This document shows, piece after piece, positions 8,534-17,656 of a DNA stretch of 64,000 nucleotides. Within the stretch, counting starts at the first letter, position 1. The number at the start of each line of letters is the position of its first letter. The stretch lies in contig JAGRJD010000023.1 of NCBI GenBank assembly GCA_020442915.1, positions 1 to 64,000 of the forward strand, read 5' to 3'. A program made the position numbers and the translations under genes. Source of the stretch: Thiothrix sp. GTDB taxonomy: Bacteria; Pseudomonadota; Gammaproteobacteria; Thiotrichales; Thiotrichaceae. The notes beneath the pieces were generated by a model. That model was not told where the DNA came from. It saw only the letters and a program-made list of their open reading frames with translations, and did no database searches.

Positions 8534-8767
8534 TCAGCCGACCGCCGTCCTGATGGAAATGGTGTATTCGCGCCCGTCCTGATGGGTTTCCAGCACCTGA
8601 TGTCCGTGGATGCGGGCCCAGGCCGGTATATCATGCATGGCACCCGGATCGGTGCAGATGGCAGTGATCGTGTGTGCAGGCGGTGCACTTTCCGCTGCCT
8701 GCTGGACCCGGATCACCGGCAGGGGGCATAGCAGCCGGCGTGCATCAATGACAATCGGTTCAGACAT
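8534..8767 (-). CDS. TusA/SirA-like sulfur carrier
   Basis: A 77-residue protein of the TusA fold. The sulfur-accepting cysteine lies in RRLLCPLPVIRV (Cys14 in the CPxP motif), followed by the typical beta-alpha pattern with TDPGAMHDIPAWARIHGHQV. Members pass persulfide sulfur in tRNA thiolation or other sulfur relays. It heads a two-gene unit with the CDF pump. Which relay it serves cannot be read here. Confidence 0.9.
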   Translation of the reverse strand: MSEPIVIDARRLLCPLPVIRVQQAAESAPPAHTITAICTDPGAMHDIPAWARIHGHQVLETHQDGREYTISIRTAVG

Positions 8768-8799
8768 GGTTTACTCGGGGCAGTCCAGAAGCGCCGCGA

Positions 8800-9759
8800 T
8801 TATAGCGCTTTTGCCAGACTGGTGCGAATCAGCTCCCCTTCCTGCCGGCGCAGGCACAGGCGTTGCAGGAATGCCTGCGGGTCTTTCTGCAGCACCAGCG
8901 CCCCCGGTCGGGGCCAGAGCCGGTCCAGCAGGCGTGAGAGCCAGAAACGCAGGGCACCGGCCCGTAACATGCCTTGCCAGTGTTCACGCTCGATGGCGTG
9001 CAGGGGACGTTCTGACTGGTAGGCCGCCAGCAGGGCAAACAGGCGTTGCTGTTCCAGGTGTCCGTCTGCCGTGCAGCACCAGTCGTTCACCACCACGGCC
9101 AGATCATAGAGCCAGCTTTCCTGACAGGCGTAATACCAGTCAATCACCCCGCTGAGGTGCCCGGCATGAAACAGGACATTGTCGCAGAACAGGTCGGCAT
9201 GGATCGCACCACCTGGCAGGCCGGCAAACGGCAGGGTCTGCTGGAAAGCGATTTCCTCCTGCAGGATTCGGGCTGTGTGCGGGTCCAGCTGCGGCAATAC
9301 CTTTTGCCCCGCCTGCATGCGCCAGTCATGGCCCCGGTCAGGTGCACGATAACGGGTCCATGATGCCCCGACATGGTGCAGGCGTGCCAGCATTGTTCCC
9401 ATTGCAGCACACTGGCCCGCATCCGGCTGCTCCAGGGTTTCGCCCGGCAGACGCCTGATCAGGGCTGCCGGTTTGCTGTGCAGTACCTTGAGCAGGTTAC
9501 CATTCCGGTCCGGTACCGGTTCTGCCACTGGCAGGCCTTGTGCCACCAGGTGTTTCATCAGGCCCAGAAAATAGTCCAGCTCTCCTGCTTCATGTTTTTC
9601 AAACAGGGTCAGGACATAACGGCCTGCCGTGGTATCGACAAAGTAATTGGTATTTTCCACGCCGGCCTGAATGCCTTCATGGTACAGCAGTTCCCCGGCC
9701 CGGTAGGCCTGCAGGAAAGTGGCCAGCTCCGGGGTATTGACCGTGGTGAAAACCGACAT
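8800..9759 (-). CDS. thrB: Homoserine kinase (choline-kinase fold, Pseudomonas type)
   Basis: Phosphorylates homoserine for threonine synthesis. The 319-residue protein belongs to the aminoglycoside phosphotransferase fold rather than the GHMP-fold ThrB of enterics. The motifs are GVENTNYFVDTTAGRYVLTL near the start, the catalytic loop GGAIHADLFCDNVLF and the metal-binding GVIDWYYACQESWLYDLAVV. It sits next to a DUF2782 gene, the arrangement seen in pseudomonads and relatives, which supports the assignment. Confidence 0.94.
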   Translation of the reverse strand: MSVFTTVNTPELATFLQAYRAGELLYHEGIQAGVENTNYFVDTTAGRYVLTLFEKHEAGELDYFLGLMKHLVAQGLPVAEPVPDRNGNLLKVLHSKPAALIRRLPGETLEQPDAGQCAAMGTMLARLHHVGASWTRYRAPDRGHDWRMQAGQKVLPQLDPHTARILQEEIAFQQTLPFAGLPGGAIHADLFCDNVLFHAGHLSGVIDWYYACQESWLYDLAVVVNDWCCTADGHLEQQRLFALLAAYQSERPLHAIEREHWQGMLRAGALRFWLSRLLDRLWPRPGALVLQKDPQAFLQRLCLRRQEGELIRTSLAKAL

Positions 9760-9768
9760 ATTACCGGC

Positions 9769-10098
9769 TTACCAGCTGATCAGGTTCCAGCTGGGAATCA
9801 TGAGTTCATCCGCATCGCTGTGAGCGGCCTTAACCGAACCTGCCGACTCTTCCGCTCCCACCAGATTATAGGCACTCCAGGGACCGGAGGGGGTATAGCG
9901 GATTTCGGAACGCATGGCCTGGACCCGCTGTTCCTCCAGGGTGCCGAAGCTGTCTTCAGTCGTGATGGTCTGGATCACCAGTTTGCTGGTCTCATCTTCC
10001 GTTTCGGTGGCTGTTCCTTCCGCCATGCCCGGCAGGGACAGCAGCATCAGGGGCAGAGCAAGCAGTGGCGGGATTCGGCTTGTTGTTGTCATTGTCAA
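9769..10098 (-). CDS. DUF2782 exported protein
   Basis: A 109-residue protein with a signal peptide (hydrophobic residues about 9-26, probable cleavage after GMA) and a mature domain with VIQTITTEDSFGTLEEQRVQ and the terminal LISW typical of DUF2782. The family is encoded beside homoserine kinase in many gammaproteobacteria; its role is unknown. The first four bases overlap the end of the LOG gene. Confidence 0.88.
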   Translation of the reverse strand: MTMTTTSRIPPLLALPLMLLSLPGMAEGTATETEDETSKLVIQTITTEDSFGTLEEQRVQAMRSEIRYTPSGPWSAYNLVGAEESAGSVKAAHSDADELMIPSWNLISW

Positions 10099-10901
10099 AG
10101 CTCCATGAAATTGGCACGTTCTTCCGGGGAAGGTCCGGCAATGGCCCGTTCGTAATGCGTGAAGATGTGCTCCAGAATGGCATCGGCATCATCCAGCAGC
10201 ACAAACAGGTCCATGTCCTCAGGGGCTATTGTACCCTTGGCGACCAGCGTATGCCTGAACCAGTCGATCAGACCCTCCCAGAAGGGTGTATGCACCAGAA
10301 TGATGGGAATGCGCCGGGTTTTGCGGGTCTGCACCAGGGTCAGGATTTCCGCCAGCTCGTCCAGGGTGCCGAAACCGCCCGGCATGACCACGTAGGCCGA
10401 GGCATGTTTGACAAACATGACCTTACGGGAAAAAAAGTGGCGAAAATACAGTGAAATATCCTGATACGGGTTGCCGCTTTGTTCGTTCGGCAACTGGATA
10501 TTGAGGCCGATGCTGGGTGATTTGCCTTCCCAGGCCCCCTTGTTGGCGGCCTCCATGATGCCGGGGCCACCGCCGCTGACCACGGCAAAGCCGGCATCCG
10601 ACAGTTTGCGGGCAATGTCGACTGTCAGCTGGTAGAGCGGGTCATCCTGCGGGGTACGGGCGGAGCCGAAGATGCTGACAGAGGGCCGGATGCGGGCCAG
10701 ACGTTCGAAGCCCTCGACAAACTCCCCCATGATCTGGAATATTTTCCAGCTTTCCCGGGCCAGCTCCTTGTCGTCAATCGGACGCAGTACCGGGTGATTG
10801 GCACGTGTAATATTATCCATGAATGCTTTTTTTCTCGGTTTTCGGAGATTCAAGGGCAGGGTTTCCCTGCCGGATACCTTCTTTTTGTCATCCTTGGACA
10901 T
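10095..10901 (-). CDS. LOG family nucleotide 5'-monophosphate phosphoribohydrolase
   Basis: Cytoplasmic enzyme of the TIGR00730/lysine-decarboxylase-like fold that splits nucleoside monophosphates at the N-glycosidic bond. The diagnostic motifs are VSGGGPGIMEAANKGAWEG and VVMPGGFGTLDELAE (PGGxGTxxE). 268 residues, longer than plant LOG because of N-terminal and C-terminal extensions. It overlaps the BolA gene by one base (TGATG) and DUF2782 by four, so the genes are translated together. Confidence 0.92.
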   Translation of the reverse strand: MSKDDKKKVSGRETLPLNLRKPRKKAFMDNITRANHPVLRPIDDKELARESWKIFQIMGEFVEGFERLARIRPSVSIFGSARTPQDDPLYQLTVDIARKLSDAGFAVVSGGGPGIMEAANKGAWEGKSPSIGLNIQLPNEQSGNPYQDISLYFRHFFSRKVMFVKHASAYVVMPGGFGTLDELAEILTLVQTRKTRRIPIILVHTPFWEGLIDWFRHTLVAKGTIAPEDMDLFVLLDDADAILEHIFTHYERAIAGPSPEERANFMEL

Positions 10902-11149
10902 CAGGCTGACGGTGTTGCGGGTTCATCCGGTGTCCGGGCGATAATGGTCAGGGCATGCAGCTGGCCGGAGCTGATGGCCTCTGACAGGGTGGCATAAACC
11001 TTCTGGTGACGCTTGACCTTGCTCAGGCCGACAAAGGCCGGGCTGGTGATTTCGACCTGATATTTGTACCCGTCGCCATCGACCCTGATGCCGGCATCAG
11101 GGATGCCGGACCTGATCAACTCCGCTACTGCCTCATTACTTATGCTCAT
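10901..11149 (-). CDS. BolA/IbaG family protein
   Basis: An 82-residue BolA-fold protein. BolA-type proteins partner monothiol glutaredoxins in iron-sulfur and stress biology. VDGDGYKYQVEITSPAFVGLSKVKRHQKVYATL contains the conserved FVGLSKVKRHQ segment with the His near the cluster site and the loop ISSGQLHALTIIARTP. The start at 11149 is chosen for its GAGGG site and family length; an open frame reaches upstream to 11260 but that extension is not BolA-like. Confidence 0.93.
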   Translation of the reverse strand: MSISNEAVAELIRSGIPDAGIRVDGDGYKYQVEITSPAFVGLSKVKRHQKVYATLSEAISSGQLHALTIIARTPDEPATPSA

Positions 11150-11221
11150 AAACCCTCGTTCTGTATGAATTTTATCTGCCTTAGTATAACGGATGTTAAG
11201 CCTGTCACTGACATTTCCGGG

Positions 11222-11227
11222 TATAAT
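11222..11227 (+). promoter_or_regulatory. Probable -10 element of the cNMP-binding gene
   Basis: A perfect TATAAT lies 31 bases before the ATG at 11259. No good -35 is visible at 16-18 bases upstream. Confidence 0.4.
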
Positions 11228-11258
11228 GCTTCGGTTCGGGAATAAACAATGGTGCAGC

Positions 11259-11750
11259 ATGCCAGATCAACAGCTAGTCCAACAGGTACAGAATACCTGC
11301 CACCTGTTTTGTGCTGCCTTAACGAAAGATGAGGTAGCCCAGTTTGTCAGTTATACCCATGTCATTGACCTGGAGCCGCAGGAAATACTCGCCGACATCG
11401 GCGACATCGGCAACAGCTTCTATCTGGTGATAGCCGGTTCCATCAGGCTTTATCAGGTTAACGGCGACCGGGAGTTCGAGATCGGGGAAATCGTGCCGGG
11501 TGGTCTGGTGGGTGAAATGTCATTTTTTGATCGCAAGCCGCGCACGGTGTGCCTGAAAGCCTCTGGATCGGGGGCCAGACTGCTGGAAATCCAGCGTCAG
11601 ATGTTCCATCGCCTGCGGATTGAGGAGCCTTATATTTCCACCAACCTGCTGGAGTTCGTCATTCGCAGCCTGGATCTGCTGGTGCGTGAACTCAGCAGCC
11701 AGAATGCTTCCCTGCATGTGCGCCTGAACACCACTGAGGCTGCGGCCTGA
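11259..11750 (+). CDS. Cyclic nucleotide-binding domain protein
   Basis: A 163-residue protein formed almost entirely by one CRP-type cyclic nucleotide-binding beta-barrel. VIDLEPQEILADIGDIGNSFYLVIAGSIRLYQ and VGEMSFFDRKPRTVCLKA correspond to the barrel and phosphate-binding cassette. There is no helix-turn-helix at the end, only helices after the barrel (residues about 125-160), so it is not a CRP-like activator by itself. It may act through protein contacts. It stands alone, transcribed away from the BolA operon. Confidence 0.85.
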   Translation: MPDQQLVQQVQNTCHLFCAALTKDEVAQFVSYTHVIDLEPQEILADIGDIGNSFYLVIAGSIRLYQVNGDREFEIGEIVPGGLVGEMSFFDRKPRTVCLKASGSGARLLEIQRQMFHRLRIEEPYISTNLLEFVIRSLDLLVRELSSQNASLHVRLNTTEAAA

Positions 11751-11795
11751 GCGACTGAGGGTACGGGGTCCGGATGCTGCCTGCACCATCGGGTT

Positions 11796-12233
11796 TCAGG
11801 TCTGGAGCCAGAAGGTGACTGGGCCGTCATTGATCAGGTGCACCTGCATGTCGGCACCAAAAATCCCCTGCTGGAGCTGCCCCAGCTGTTTTTTTCCGTT
11901 CTGGCAGAAGTGCCCGAACAGGTTTTCGCCGAGTTTCGGGGCTGCTGCGCTTGAAAAACCGGGCCGGTTTCCCTTGCGGGTATCAGCCGGCAGGGTGAAC
12001 TGTGGTACAACCAGCAGTTCTCCCCCGGCATCCCGCAGCGACAGGTTCATGCGTCCGGCCACATCCGCAAAAATGCGGTAATTCAGTACGCGTTGCAACA
12101 GGCGGTCCGCGTGGGCCTGGGTATCTTCACGCTCGACACCCAGCAGCAGCAGTATGCCCGTGCCAATCGCAGCGACAATTTCGCCATCAACGATGACACG
12201 TGCCTCGGTTACCCGCTGGATCAGGCCGATCAC
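11796..12233 (-). CDS. dtd: D-aminoacyl-tRNA deacylase
   Basis: Removes D-amino acids mischarged on tRNA. The 145-residue length and motifs MIGLIQRVTEARVIVDGEI, LLLLGVEREDT, VLNYRIFADVAGRMNLSL, VVPQFTLPADTRKGNRPGFS (SQFTL-like) and the C-terminal INDGPVTFWLQT (the cross-subunit G-x-P region, here NDGPVTF) identify Dtd. It overlaps the upstream prolyl aminopeptidase gene by four bases. Confidence 0.97.
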   Translation of the reverse strand: MIGLIQRVTEARVIVDGEIVAAIGTGILLLLGVEREDTQAHADRLLQRVLNYRIFADVAGRMNLSLRDAGGELLVVPQFTLPADTRKGNRPGFSSAAAPKLGENLFGHFCQNGKKQLGQLQQGIFGADMQVHLINDGPVTFWLQT

Positions 12234-13180
12234 GAAAACTGGTCTGCCATAAAATCCGTGGCCTTGATCAGCATGGACTGGATACCGGGCTCACTGGCCC
12301 CGTGCCCGCAGTCGGGTACGATGATGAACTCGGCCTCCGGCCAGGCCTGGTGCAGCTCATAGGCCTGATTGAGGGGGCAGATCATGTCGTAGCGGCCATG
12401 GATGATCATGCCGGGAATGTTGGCAATGCGGTGCGCATCACGCAGCAGCTGGTCCGGCTCCAGGAAGGCCCTGTTGACAAAATAATGGCTTTCCAGTCGT
12501 GCCACGCTCATGGCGGTATAGGGGTTGGAAAAGTGGTCTACCGTGCTTCCCAGTGGCTGCAGGTTGACAGCCCGTCCTTCCCAGTAGGCCCAGGCTTTGG
12601 CAGCCTGCATGCGTGCGATTTCATTCTGCCCGGTCAGGCGCCGGTGGTAGGCGGCCAGCAGGTCATCACGCTCCGGCTCCGGAATCGGGGCCAGAAAGTC
12701 CTTCCAGTAATCCGGAAAAACCCGGTCCGCCCCTTCCTGATAAAACCAGCGCACATCCGCAGGACGAGCCAGGAAAATACCGCGCAGGATCAGGCCCAGC
12801 ACCCGCTCCGGATGGGTTTCTGCATAGGCAAGCCCCAGCGTGGAACCCCAGGAACCACCAAAGATCATCCATTTATCGATGCCGAGATGGGTACGGATAC
12901 GTTCCATGTCGGCTACCAGTTCCCAGGTGGTGTTATGCTCCAGCTGTGCGTGCGGGGTTGAGCGTCCGCAGCCGCGCTGGTCGAACAGGACAATGCGGTA
13001 GCGCTCGGGATCAAAAAACTGCCGGTGCCAGCTTTCGCAGCCGGAACCCGGCCCGCCATGCAGAAAGACGACGGGTATGCCCTCTGGTGTGCCGCATTCC
13101 TCGACGTACAGGGTATGCTGATGGCCTGTCGGCAGCATGAAGTGCCGGTTTTCCCGAATTGGTGGATACAGTCGGTTCAT
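12230..13180 (-). CDS. pip: Prolyl aminopeptidase (proline iminopeptidase)
   Basis: Alpha/beta-hydrolase that removes N-terminal proline from peptides. HGGPGSGCE forms the oxyanion loop, DQRGCGRSTPHA is family-specific, GGSWGSTLGLAYAE holds the nucleophilic serine, GRYDMICP the acid and DCGHGASEPG the catalytic histidine. 316 residues, as usual for the S33 family. It is cytoplasmic, with no signal peptide, and forms a unit with dtd. Confidence 0.95.
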   Translation of the reverse strand: MNRLYPPIRENRHFMLPTGHQHTLYVEECGTPEGIPVVFLHGGPGSGCESWHRQFFDPERYRIVLFDQRGCGRSTPHAQLEHNTTWELVADMERIRTHLGIDKWMIFGGSWGSTLGLAYAETHPERVLGLILRGIFLARPADVRWFYQEGADRVFPDYWKDFLAPIPEPERDDLLAAYHRRLTGQNEIARMQAAKAWAYWEGRAVNLQPLGSTVDHFSNPYTAMSVARLESHYFVNRAFLEPDQLLRDAHRIANIPGMIIHGRYDMICPLNQAYELHQAWPEAEFIIVPDCGHGASEPGIQSMLIKATDFMADQFS

Positions 13181-13189
13181 GTGTTGTTC

Positions 13190-14062
13190 TCAGTCGGTTT
13201 CGGCTTCCAGCAGGCGGCGGGCTTCGGCAAAACGTTCCAGATCCCTGTCGCCTGTTTCAGGGTATTCCAGACTCAGCGCTTCCAGCGTTTCCACAATGGT
13301 TTCCGCCACGGCCACACGCATGAATTTCTTGTTGTCGGCCGGAATGGCGTACCAGGGGGCATGCAGGCGCGAGGTGGCGTTCAGGGCTTCCTCATAAGCA
13401 TGCATGTAGGCCTGCCAATGCTGGCGCTCAGCGACATCGGCGGGTGAGAATTTCCAGTTTTTTTCCGGTTCATCCAGCCGGTCCATAAAACGTTTTTTCT
13501 GTTCCTGTGCAGAAATATTGAGCCAGAACTTGAGAATGATGGTGCCATTCTGGGCCAGATGCTTCTCGTGATGGCGGATCGACTCGAAGCGCTCCTCCCA
13601 GATCAGGTCCATGTCCAGCTCCTGTGGCAGGCGCTGGGCTGCCAGATACTCCGGATGGACACGGACCACCAGCACTTCTTCATAATAACTGCGATTGAAA
13701 ATACCGATACGCCCCCGCTCCGGGAGGCGGCAGGTGGTGCGCCAGAGAAAATCATGGTCCAGTTCTTCTGCCGAGGGCTGCTTGAAGGAAAAGACCTGAC
13801 AACCCGCCGGATCAACGCCCTTCAGGATCGCGCGGATGGTTCCGTCCTTGCCGGCGGCGTCCATGGCCTGAAAAATCAGCAACAAGGCGTGGCTGTCCCG
13901 GGCATAAAAAACGCGTTGCAGGGCATCCAGCTTTCTGGACAGTTTTTTCAGGTGCTTCTCCAGCGTCTTGTCCGATACATCCTTGTCAGGCCGGGTGGCA
14001 GCCTCCTTGAGCCGGAAACTGCCGTCAAACGGTACCCGGTATTTTCTGGGGAACTCAAACAT
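13190..14062 (-). CDS. Polyphosphate kinase 2 family
   Basis: Transfers phosphate between polyphosphate and nucleotides. ALLLIFQAMDAAGKDGTIRAI is the Walker A region (segment QAMDAAGKDGTI), RGRIGIFNRSYYEEVLVVRV the Walker B/lid region and GTIILKFWLNISAQEQKKRF the lid helix, all PPK2 hallmarks. The start at 14062 has an AAGGAGT site; an ATG seven codons upstream does not. 290 residues fits the single-domain class; whether it prefers ADP or AMP cannot be decided. It ends 9 bases before pip. Confidence 0.94.
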   Translation of the reverse strand: MFEFPRKYRVPFDGSFRLKEAATRPDKDVSDKTLEKHLKKLSRKLDALQRVFYARDSHALLLIFQAMDAAGKDGTIRAILKGVDPAGCQVFSFKQPSAEELDHDFLWRTTCRLPERGRIGIFNRSYYEEVLVVRVHPEYLAAQRLPQELDMDLIWEERFESIRHHEKHLAQNGTIILKFWLNISAQEQKKRFMDRLDEPEKNWKFSPADVAERQHWQAYMHAYEEALNATSRLHAPWYAIPADNKKFMRVAVAETIVETLEALSLEYPETGDRDLERFAEARRLLEAETD

Positions 14063-14179
14063 CGCACTGACTCCTTTTGGCACCTTGCCATACGGTTATC
14101 CAGCCGTTGCCGGCTGTTTGCGCCCGATCTTTTTTCGTGTCGTTGTGCCTAGTCTGCCAGAGATGCCGCCGGGTTTCAC

Positions 14180-15973
14180 TCACAAGTAGGCTTTGGCGAT
14201 CTGGGTACGGGTGATCACGCCATAAATGCGTCGCTCCTGTTCGCGCTGCAGGTAAACCGCTTCCACCCCGCTGGCATTCAGGCTTTCCATGACATCCTGC
14301 AGGCTGGCGCGGAACGAGATGGCCACGAGTTTCAGGTACTTTCCCGGAATATCGCTCAGGTCGATGGTTTCCGCCTCCGGGTGCGCTTCCATGAAGCGCT
14401 GGACTTCCAGTGCCTGGACCATGGCTTCGGGCTTGCGCTCGGGTCCGGTCAGCACCAGCCACTGATTGCCCCGGTGCAGGATCAGGGATGCCGCATTGCG
14501 GGACAGCTGGCGTTCACAGAGGATGAAGCTGCGGTTCATGATGCTGGCAGCCCCGATCATGTGCAGGCGCTGCACCACCGGGCTGCTGGAGTGATCCAGC
14601 CCGCGGGCGCGCAGCAGGCTGCGGAACAGGGAGTCATGGTGGAAGATAACCTTGCTGGTCAGGCTCGCGGTCACAATGGCAAGCATGGCCGGCAGGACGA
14701 TGCTTTCGTTGCCGGCCAGTTCCATGACGGCAGTGAGACCGGCCAGAGGGGCTTGCAGGCTGGCGGCAAACATCGCCCCCATGCCGAGCAGGGGGTAAAG
14801 TTTCGGATCATGGGGGATCAGGACGCCGATACTGGAGGAGTACATGGTGATCACTACAACGCCGCCGGCCACCGAGCCGATGAACATGAGCGGGCCGATG
14901 ACACCGCCCGGAATCCCCAGGCCCAGACACAGCAGGGTTGCCAGCAGTTTGGCAATCAGGATGTAGCTCAGGAGCGTCAGTCCCAGCTGTCCGTTCATGA
15001 CCTGGTCGATGGTATCGTAACCGGTCCCCATGGACTGCGGCATCCACCACCCGATCATGCCCATGGCACTGCCGGCCAGCAGAAAGCGCAGCCAGAATGG
15101 CCAGGATGCACCCAGACGGGTGATATGGATCAGGGCAAAATTGAAACCGGCGGAGAGTGCGCCGATGCTGATACCCAGCAGACCGATCAGCGGCCACTCG
15201 TAATTCGAGGCCGGCAACAGCTGAATACTGAAAAACAGCTCCTCACCCACCAGGACCCGGGACAGATAGGTACCGGATACCGCAGCCAGAATCACCGGTG
15301 CGAAGCCCTGCACCGTGTATTGCTGCATGATCACTTCCATGGCAAAAATGATGCCGGCCAGCGGGGTGTTGAAGGAGGCGCCAATGGCTGCGGCCACGCC
15401 ACAGGCAATCAGGGTACGGTTGCTGTTGTTGGGCAGCTGCAGGCGCTGGGCCAGCCAGCTGCCACCATAACCGCCCATGTGGACTGAGGGACCTTCGCGG
15501 CCTACCGAAAATCCAAAACCCAAGGAGATGAGAGCTCCCAGAAACTGGGTCAGGGCATTGATCGAATGCAGGCGCCCCTGGTAGTAGTGCAGGCGTTCGA
15601 TCAGGTAAACCACGCCGACCTGGCGCTGGCTGGCCGTCAGGGGGGTGAACAGCAGTATCAGCAGTCCCGCACCGACCAGGGGCAGCCCCAGACGCATCAG
15701 GGCCGAAAGCGACTCGAAATCCTCCGGCAGGCCGGAAGGCAGCAACCAGGCATGCAACCAGGTGATCAGCAACCGGAACAGCACGATGATCAGTCCGGTC
15801 AGCAAGCCTGTCACCACCGCGAGCAGGGACAGCAGCAGCAGGGCTTCCGGATTGGCGAGTCGCAGACGCAGACGATCCAGCCAGCCAGCCAGCTGTCCGG
15901 GCAACTGCCGCAGCCGGTACCTGGAGTCCGGTTCCGGCCCTGATTCCGGTACTGATTTTGTTTCGTCCAACAT
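14180..15973 (-). CDS. ClC-type chloride channel/antiporter with C-terminal CBS region
   Basis: Membrane protein moving chloride, usually against protons. SVGREGPSVHMGGYGGSW is the GREGP selectivity motif; GIPGGVIGPLMFIGSVAG is the GxFxP region and AGSAMGMIG, NTPLAGIIFAMEV lie between helices. After about residue 450 comes a soluble part that looks like a CBS pair (SLQDVMESLNASGVEAVYLQ). The start is uncertain: in-frame ATGs lie at 16051, 16003 and 15973, none with a good ribosome site; 15973 gives about 597 residues, close to family length. Confidence 0.9.
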   Translation of the reverse strand: MLDETKSVPESGPEPDSRYRLRQLPGQLAGWLDRLRLRLANPEALLLLSLLAVVTGLLTGLIIVLFRLLITWLHAWLLPSGLPEDFESLSALMRLGLPLVGAGLLILLFTPLTASQRQVGVVYLIERLHYYQGRLHSINALTQFLGALISLGFGFSVGREGPSVHMGGYGGSWLAQRLQLPNNSNRTLIACGVAAAIGASFNTPLAGIIFAMEVIMQQYTVQGFAPVILAAVSGTYLSRVLVGEELFFSIQLLPASNYEWPLIGLLGISIGALSAGFNFALIHITRLGASWPFWLRFLLAGSAMGMIGWWMPQSMGTGYDTIDQVMNGQLGLTLLSYILIAKLLATLLCLGLGIPGGVIGPLMFIGSVAGGVVVITMYSSSIGVLIPHDPKLYPLLGMGAMFAASLQAPLAGLTAVMELAGNESIVLPAMLAIVTASLTSKVIFHHDSLFRSLLRARGLDHSSSPVVQRLHMIGAASIMNRSFILCERQLSRNAASLILHRGNQWLVLTGPERKPEAMVQALEVQRFMEAHPEAETIDLSDIPGKYLKLVAISFRASLQDVMESLNASGVEAVYLQREQERRIYGVITRTQIAKAYL

Positions 15974-16090
15974 CTCCGGTAACCCCCCTCTCGCCGTTGT
16001 CATGCCCTCACATGGCTGCGTCCATTTTAACGCAAACCGGTGCTTTGGCATGTAATGATGGTGTAAATGCCCCCGTTTTGCCAGCGGGCC

Positions 16091-16101
16091 TGTGCTATAG
16101 T
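16091..16101 (+). promoter_or_regulatory. Possible extended -10 promoter of the P450 gene
   Basis: TGTGCTATAGT combines an upstream TG with a good TATAGT hexamer (16096-16101), 34 bases before the P450 start codon. No matching -35 was found. Confidence 0.4.
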
Positions 16102-16134
16102 TGTACCCCCGTCAATCTTGAATTACCGGCAGGT

Positions 16135-17505
16135 ATGAGCGCTCCTTTCATTCCCCCTTATCCGAAACGGCACAGGTCTGATCTGAGCGTCCTGGCAACC
16201 CTGCTGAGTGCGCGCCGCGATCTGCTGTCGTTCTGGAGCGAGGATTCTTTTCGTTACCAGTTCATGCGCCGCAGAATGTTCAACCGCAGCATTTTCGTGG
16301 CCAATACCCCCGAGCTGGTCAAGTACGTTTTTGTGACCCGCAAGGACAATTACGAAAGCAAAAGCCCACAGATGCGCAAGGCGCTGGAGCCTTTGCTGGG
16401 CGATGGCCTGTTTATCAGCGACGGGGAAACATGGAAGAACCGTCGTCAGTTACAGAACGGCCTGTTTGACAATGCCCATATCCGTACCTACAGCCGCATC
16501 ATGAGCGCTACTGCTGCTGAAATGGCTGAGCAATGGGCCGGCCTTTCAGAAGGCAGCACCGTCGGGGTACTGGCGGAAATGGGGAAACTGACCTCGGAGA
16601 TCATCGCCCGTGCCCTGTTCGGTACCCAGCTTGGGGTGGCGAATGCCTCTGCCGTGATCAGCGCGTTTGCTGAATATCAGGCTGCCATTGAACAGATCCA
16701 TGTCAGCAATTTTCTCGGTCTTCCAGAGTGGTTGCCGGTCGGCGGCCTCAACATGGGCAAGGCCAGAAAGGCCGCAGCCCGTATTCATGCCATTGTGGAC
16801 CACATCATCGACCAGGCCGAGCATCAGCCACATGAAAATACCCTGCTGTCGGAGCTGCTGGCTGCCAACGCATCCGGACGGCGGGAGGCCATTTCGCGAG
16901 CCGGTATCCGCAATGAGCTGATCGTGCTGTTCATGGCCGGGCATGAGACCACGGCCAATGCATTATCCTGGCTCTGGTACCTGCTTTCCCAGTCTCCGGA
17001 AGCCGAGGCGAAGCTGCATGCCGAGCTGGCGCAGGTGTTGAATGGCCGTGTTCCTGATTTTGATGATGTACCGGCGCTGCCTTATACCCGTGCCGTATTT
17101 GAGGAGGCCATGCGCCTTTACCCGCCGGTGCCGATTCTGTCGCGCCAGGCGCGGGAGGATGACGTGATCCGCAAGCGCCCGGTACCGGCTGGTTCGCTCA
17201 TGCTGGTGGTTCCCTGGCTGTTGCACCGCCATCGCCTGTTCTGGGACAATCCGGATGCCTTTGTGCCGGAACGTTTTCTGGACCCCAATGCACGCCCGGA
17301 CAAGTACCTGTACCTGCCTTTCAGCGTCGGCCCCCGGGTTTGTCTGGGCAAGATGTTCGGACTGATGGAGTCTATTCTGGCGGTTGCCACCCTGGCTCAG
17401 CGCTTCCGGCTGGCCCTACCGGCGGGAACGGTTGTAACCCATGAGTGCCGGCTGACCCTGCGTCCCCGTGGCGGTTTGCCCATGCAGTTGCTGGTACGGC
17501 ATTGA
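16135..17505 (+). CDS. Cytochrome P450 (orphan)
   Basis: Soluble haem-thiolate monooxygenase of 456 residues, hydroxylating an unknown substrate. The I-helix oxygen motif is FMAGHETTANALSW, the K-helix ExxR lies in EEAMRLYPPVP, and the haem loop is LPFSVGPRVCLGKM with the ligand cysteine. No ferredoxin or reductase gene is adjacent, so the electron donor must be elsewhere. ATG 16135 follows AGGT and gives a normal N-terminus; the frame is open further upstream but that part would overlap the divergent ClC gene. The closest feel is of fatty-acid or alkane-type P450s, which is only an impression. Confidence 0.93.
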   Translation: MSAPFIPPYPKRHRSDLSVLATLLSARRDLLSFWSEDSFRYQFMRRRMFNRSIFVANTPELVKYVFVTRKDNYESKSPQMRKALEPLLGDGLFISDGETWKNRRQLQNGLFDNAHIRTYSRIMSATAAEMAEQWAGLSEGSTVGVLAEMGKLTSEIIARALFGTQLGVANASAVISAFAEYQAAIEQIHVSNFLGLPEWLPVGGLNMGKARKAAARIHAIVDHIIDQAEHQPHENTLLSELLAANASGRREAISRAGIRNELIVLFMAGHETTANALSWLWYLLSQSPEAEAKLHAELAQVLNGRVPDFDDVPALPYTRAVFEEAMRLYPPVPILSRQAREDDVIRKRPVPAGSLMLVVPWLLHRHRLFWDNPDAFVPERFLDPNARPDKYLYLPFSVGPRVCLGKMFGLMESILAVATLAQRFRLALPAGTVVTHECRLTLRPRGGLPMQLLVRH

Positions 17506-17656
17506 GCTGCCGTCTGTCAGGTTTGTGGCAATTTGAACTCAATGAATTCAGGCAATGTCTTATAGTCCGGGTATATCCGGACCCGTTCTGATGCGTTATT
17601 GCATATGGGGCGTGCCGCTTGGGTCGGTATCCTTATTTTTCTTGGGAGAAACCAAT

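Noticed and set aside
7503-8582. 359-codon open frame antisense to the CDF pump
   Set aside because: Shadow frame; the minus-strand protein has all CDF motifs.
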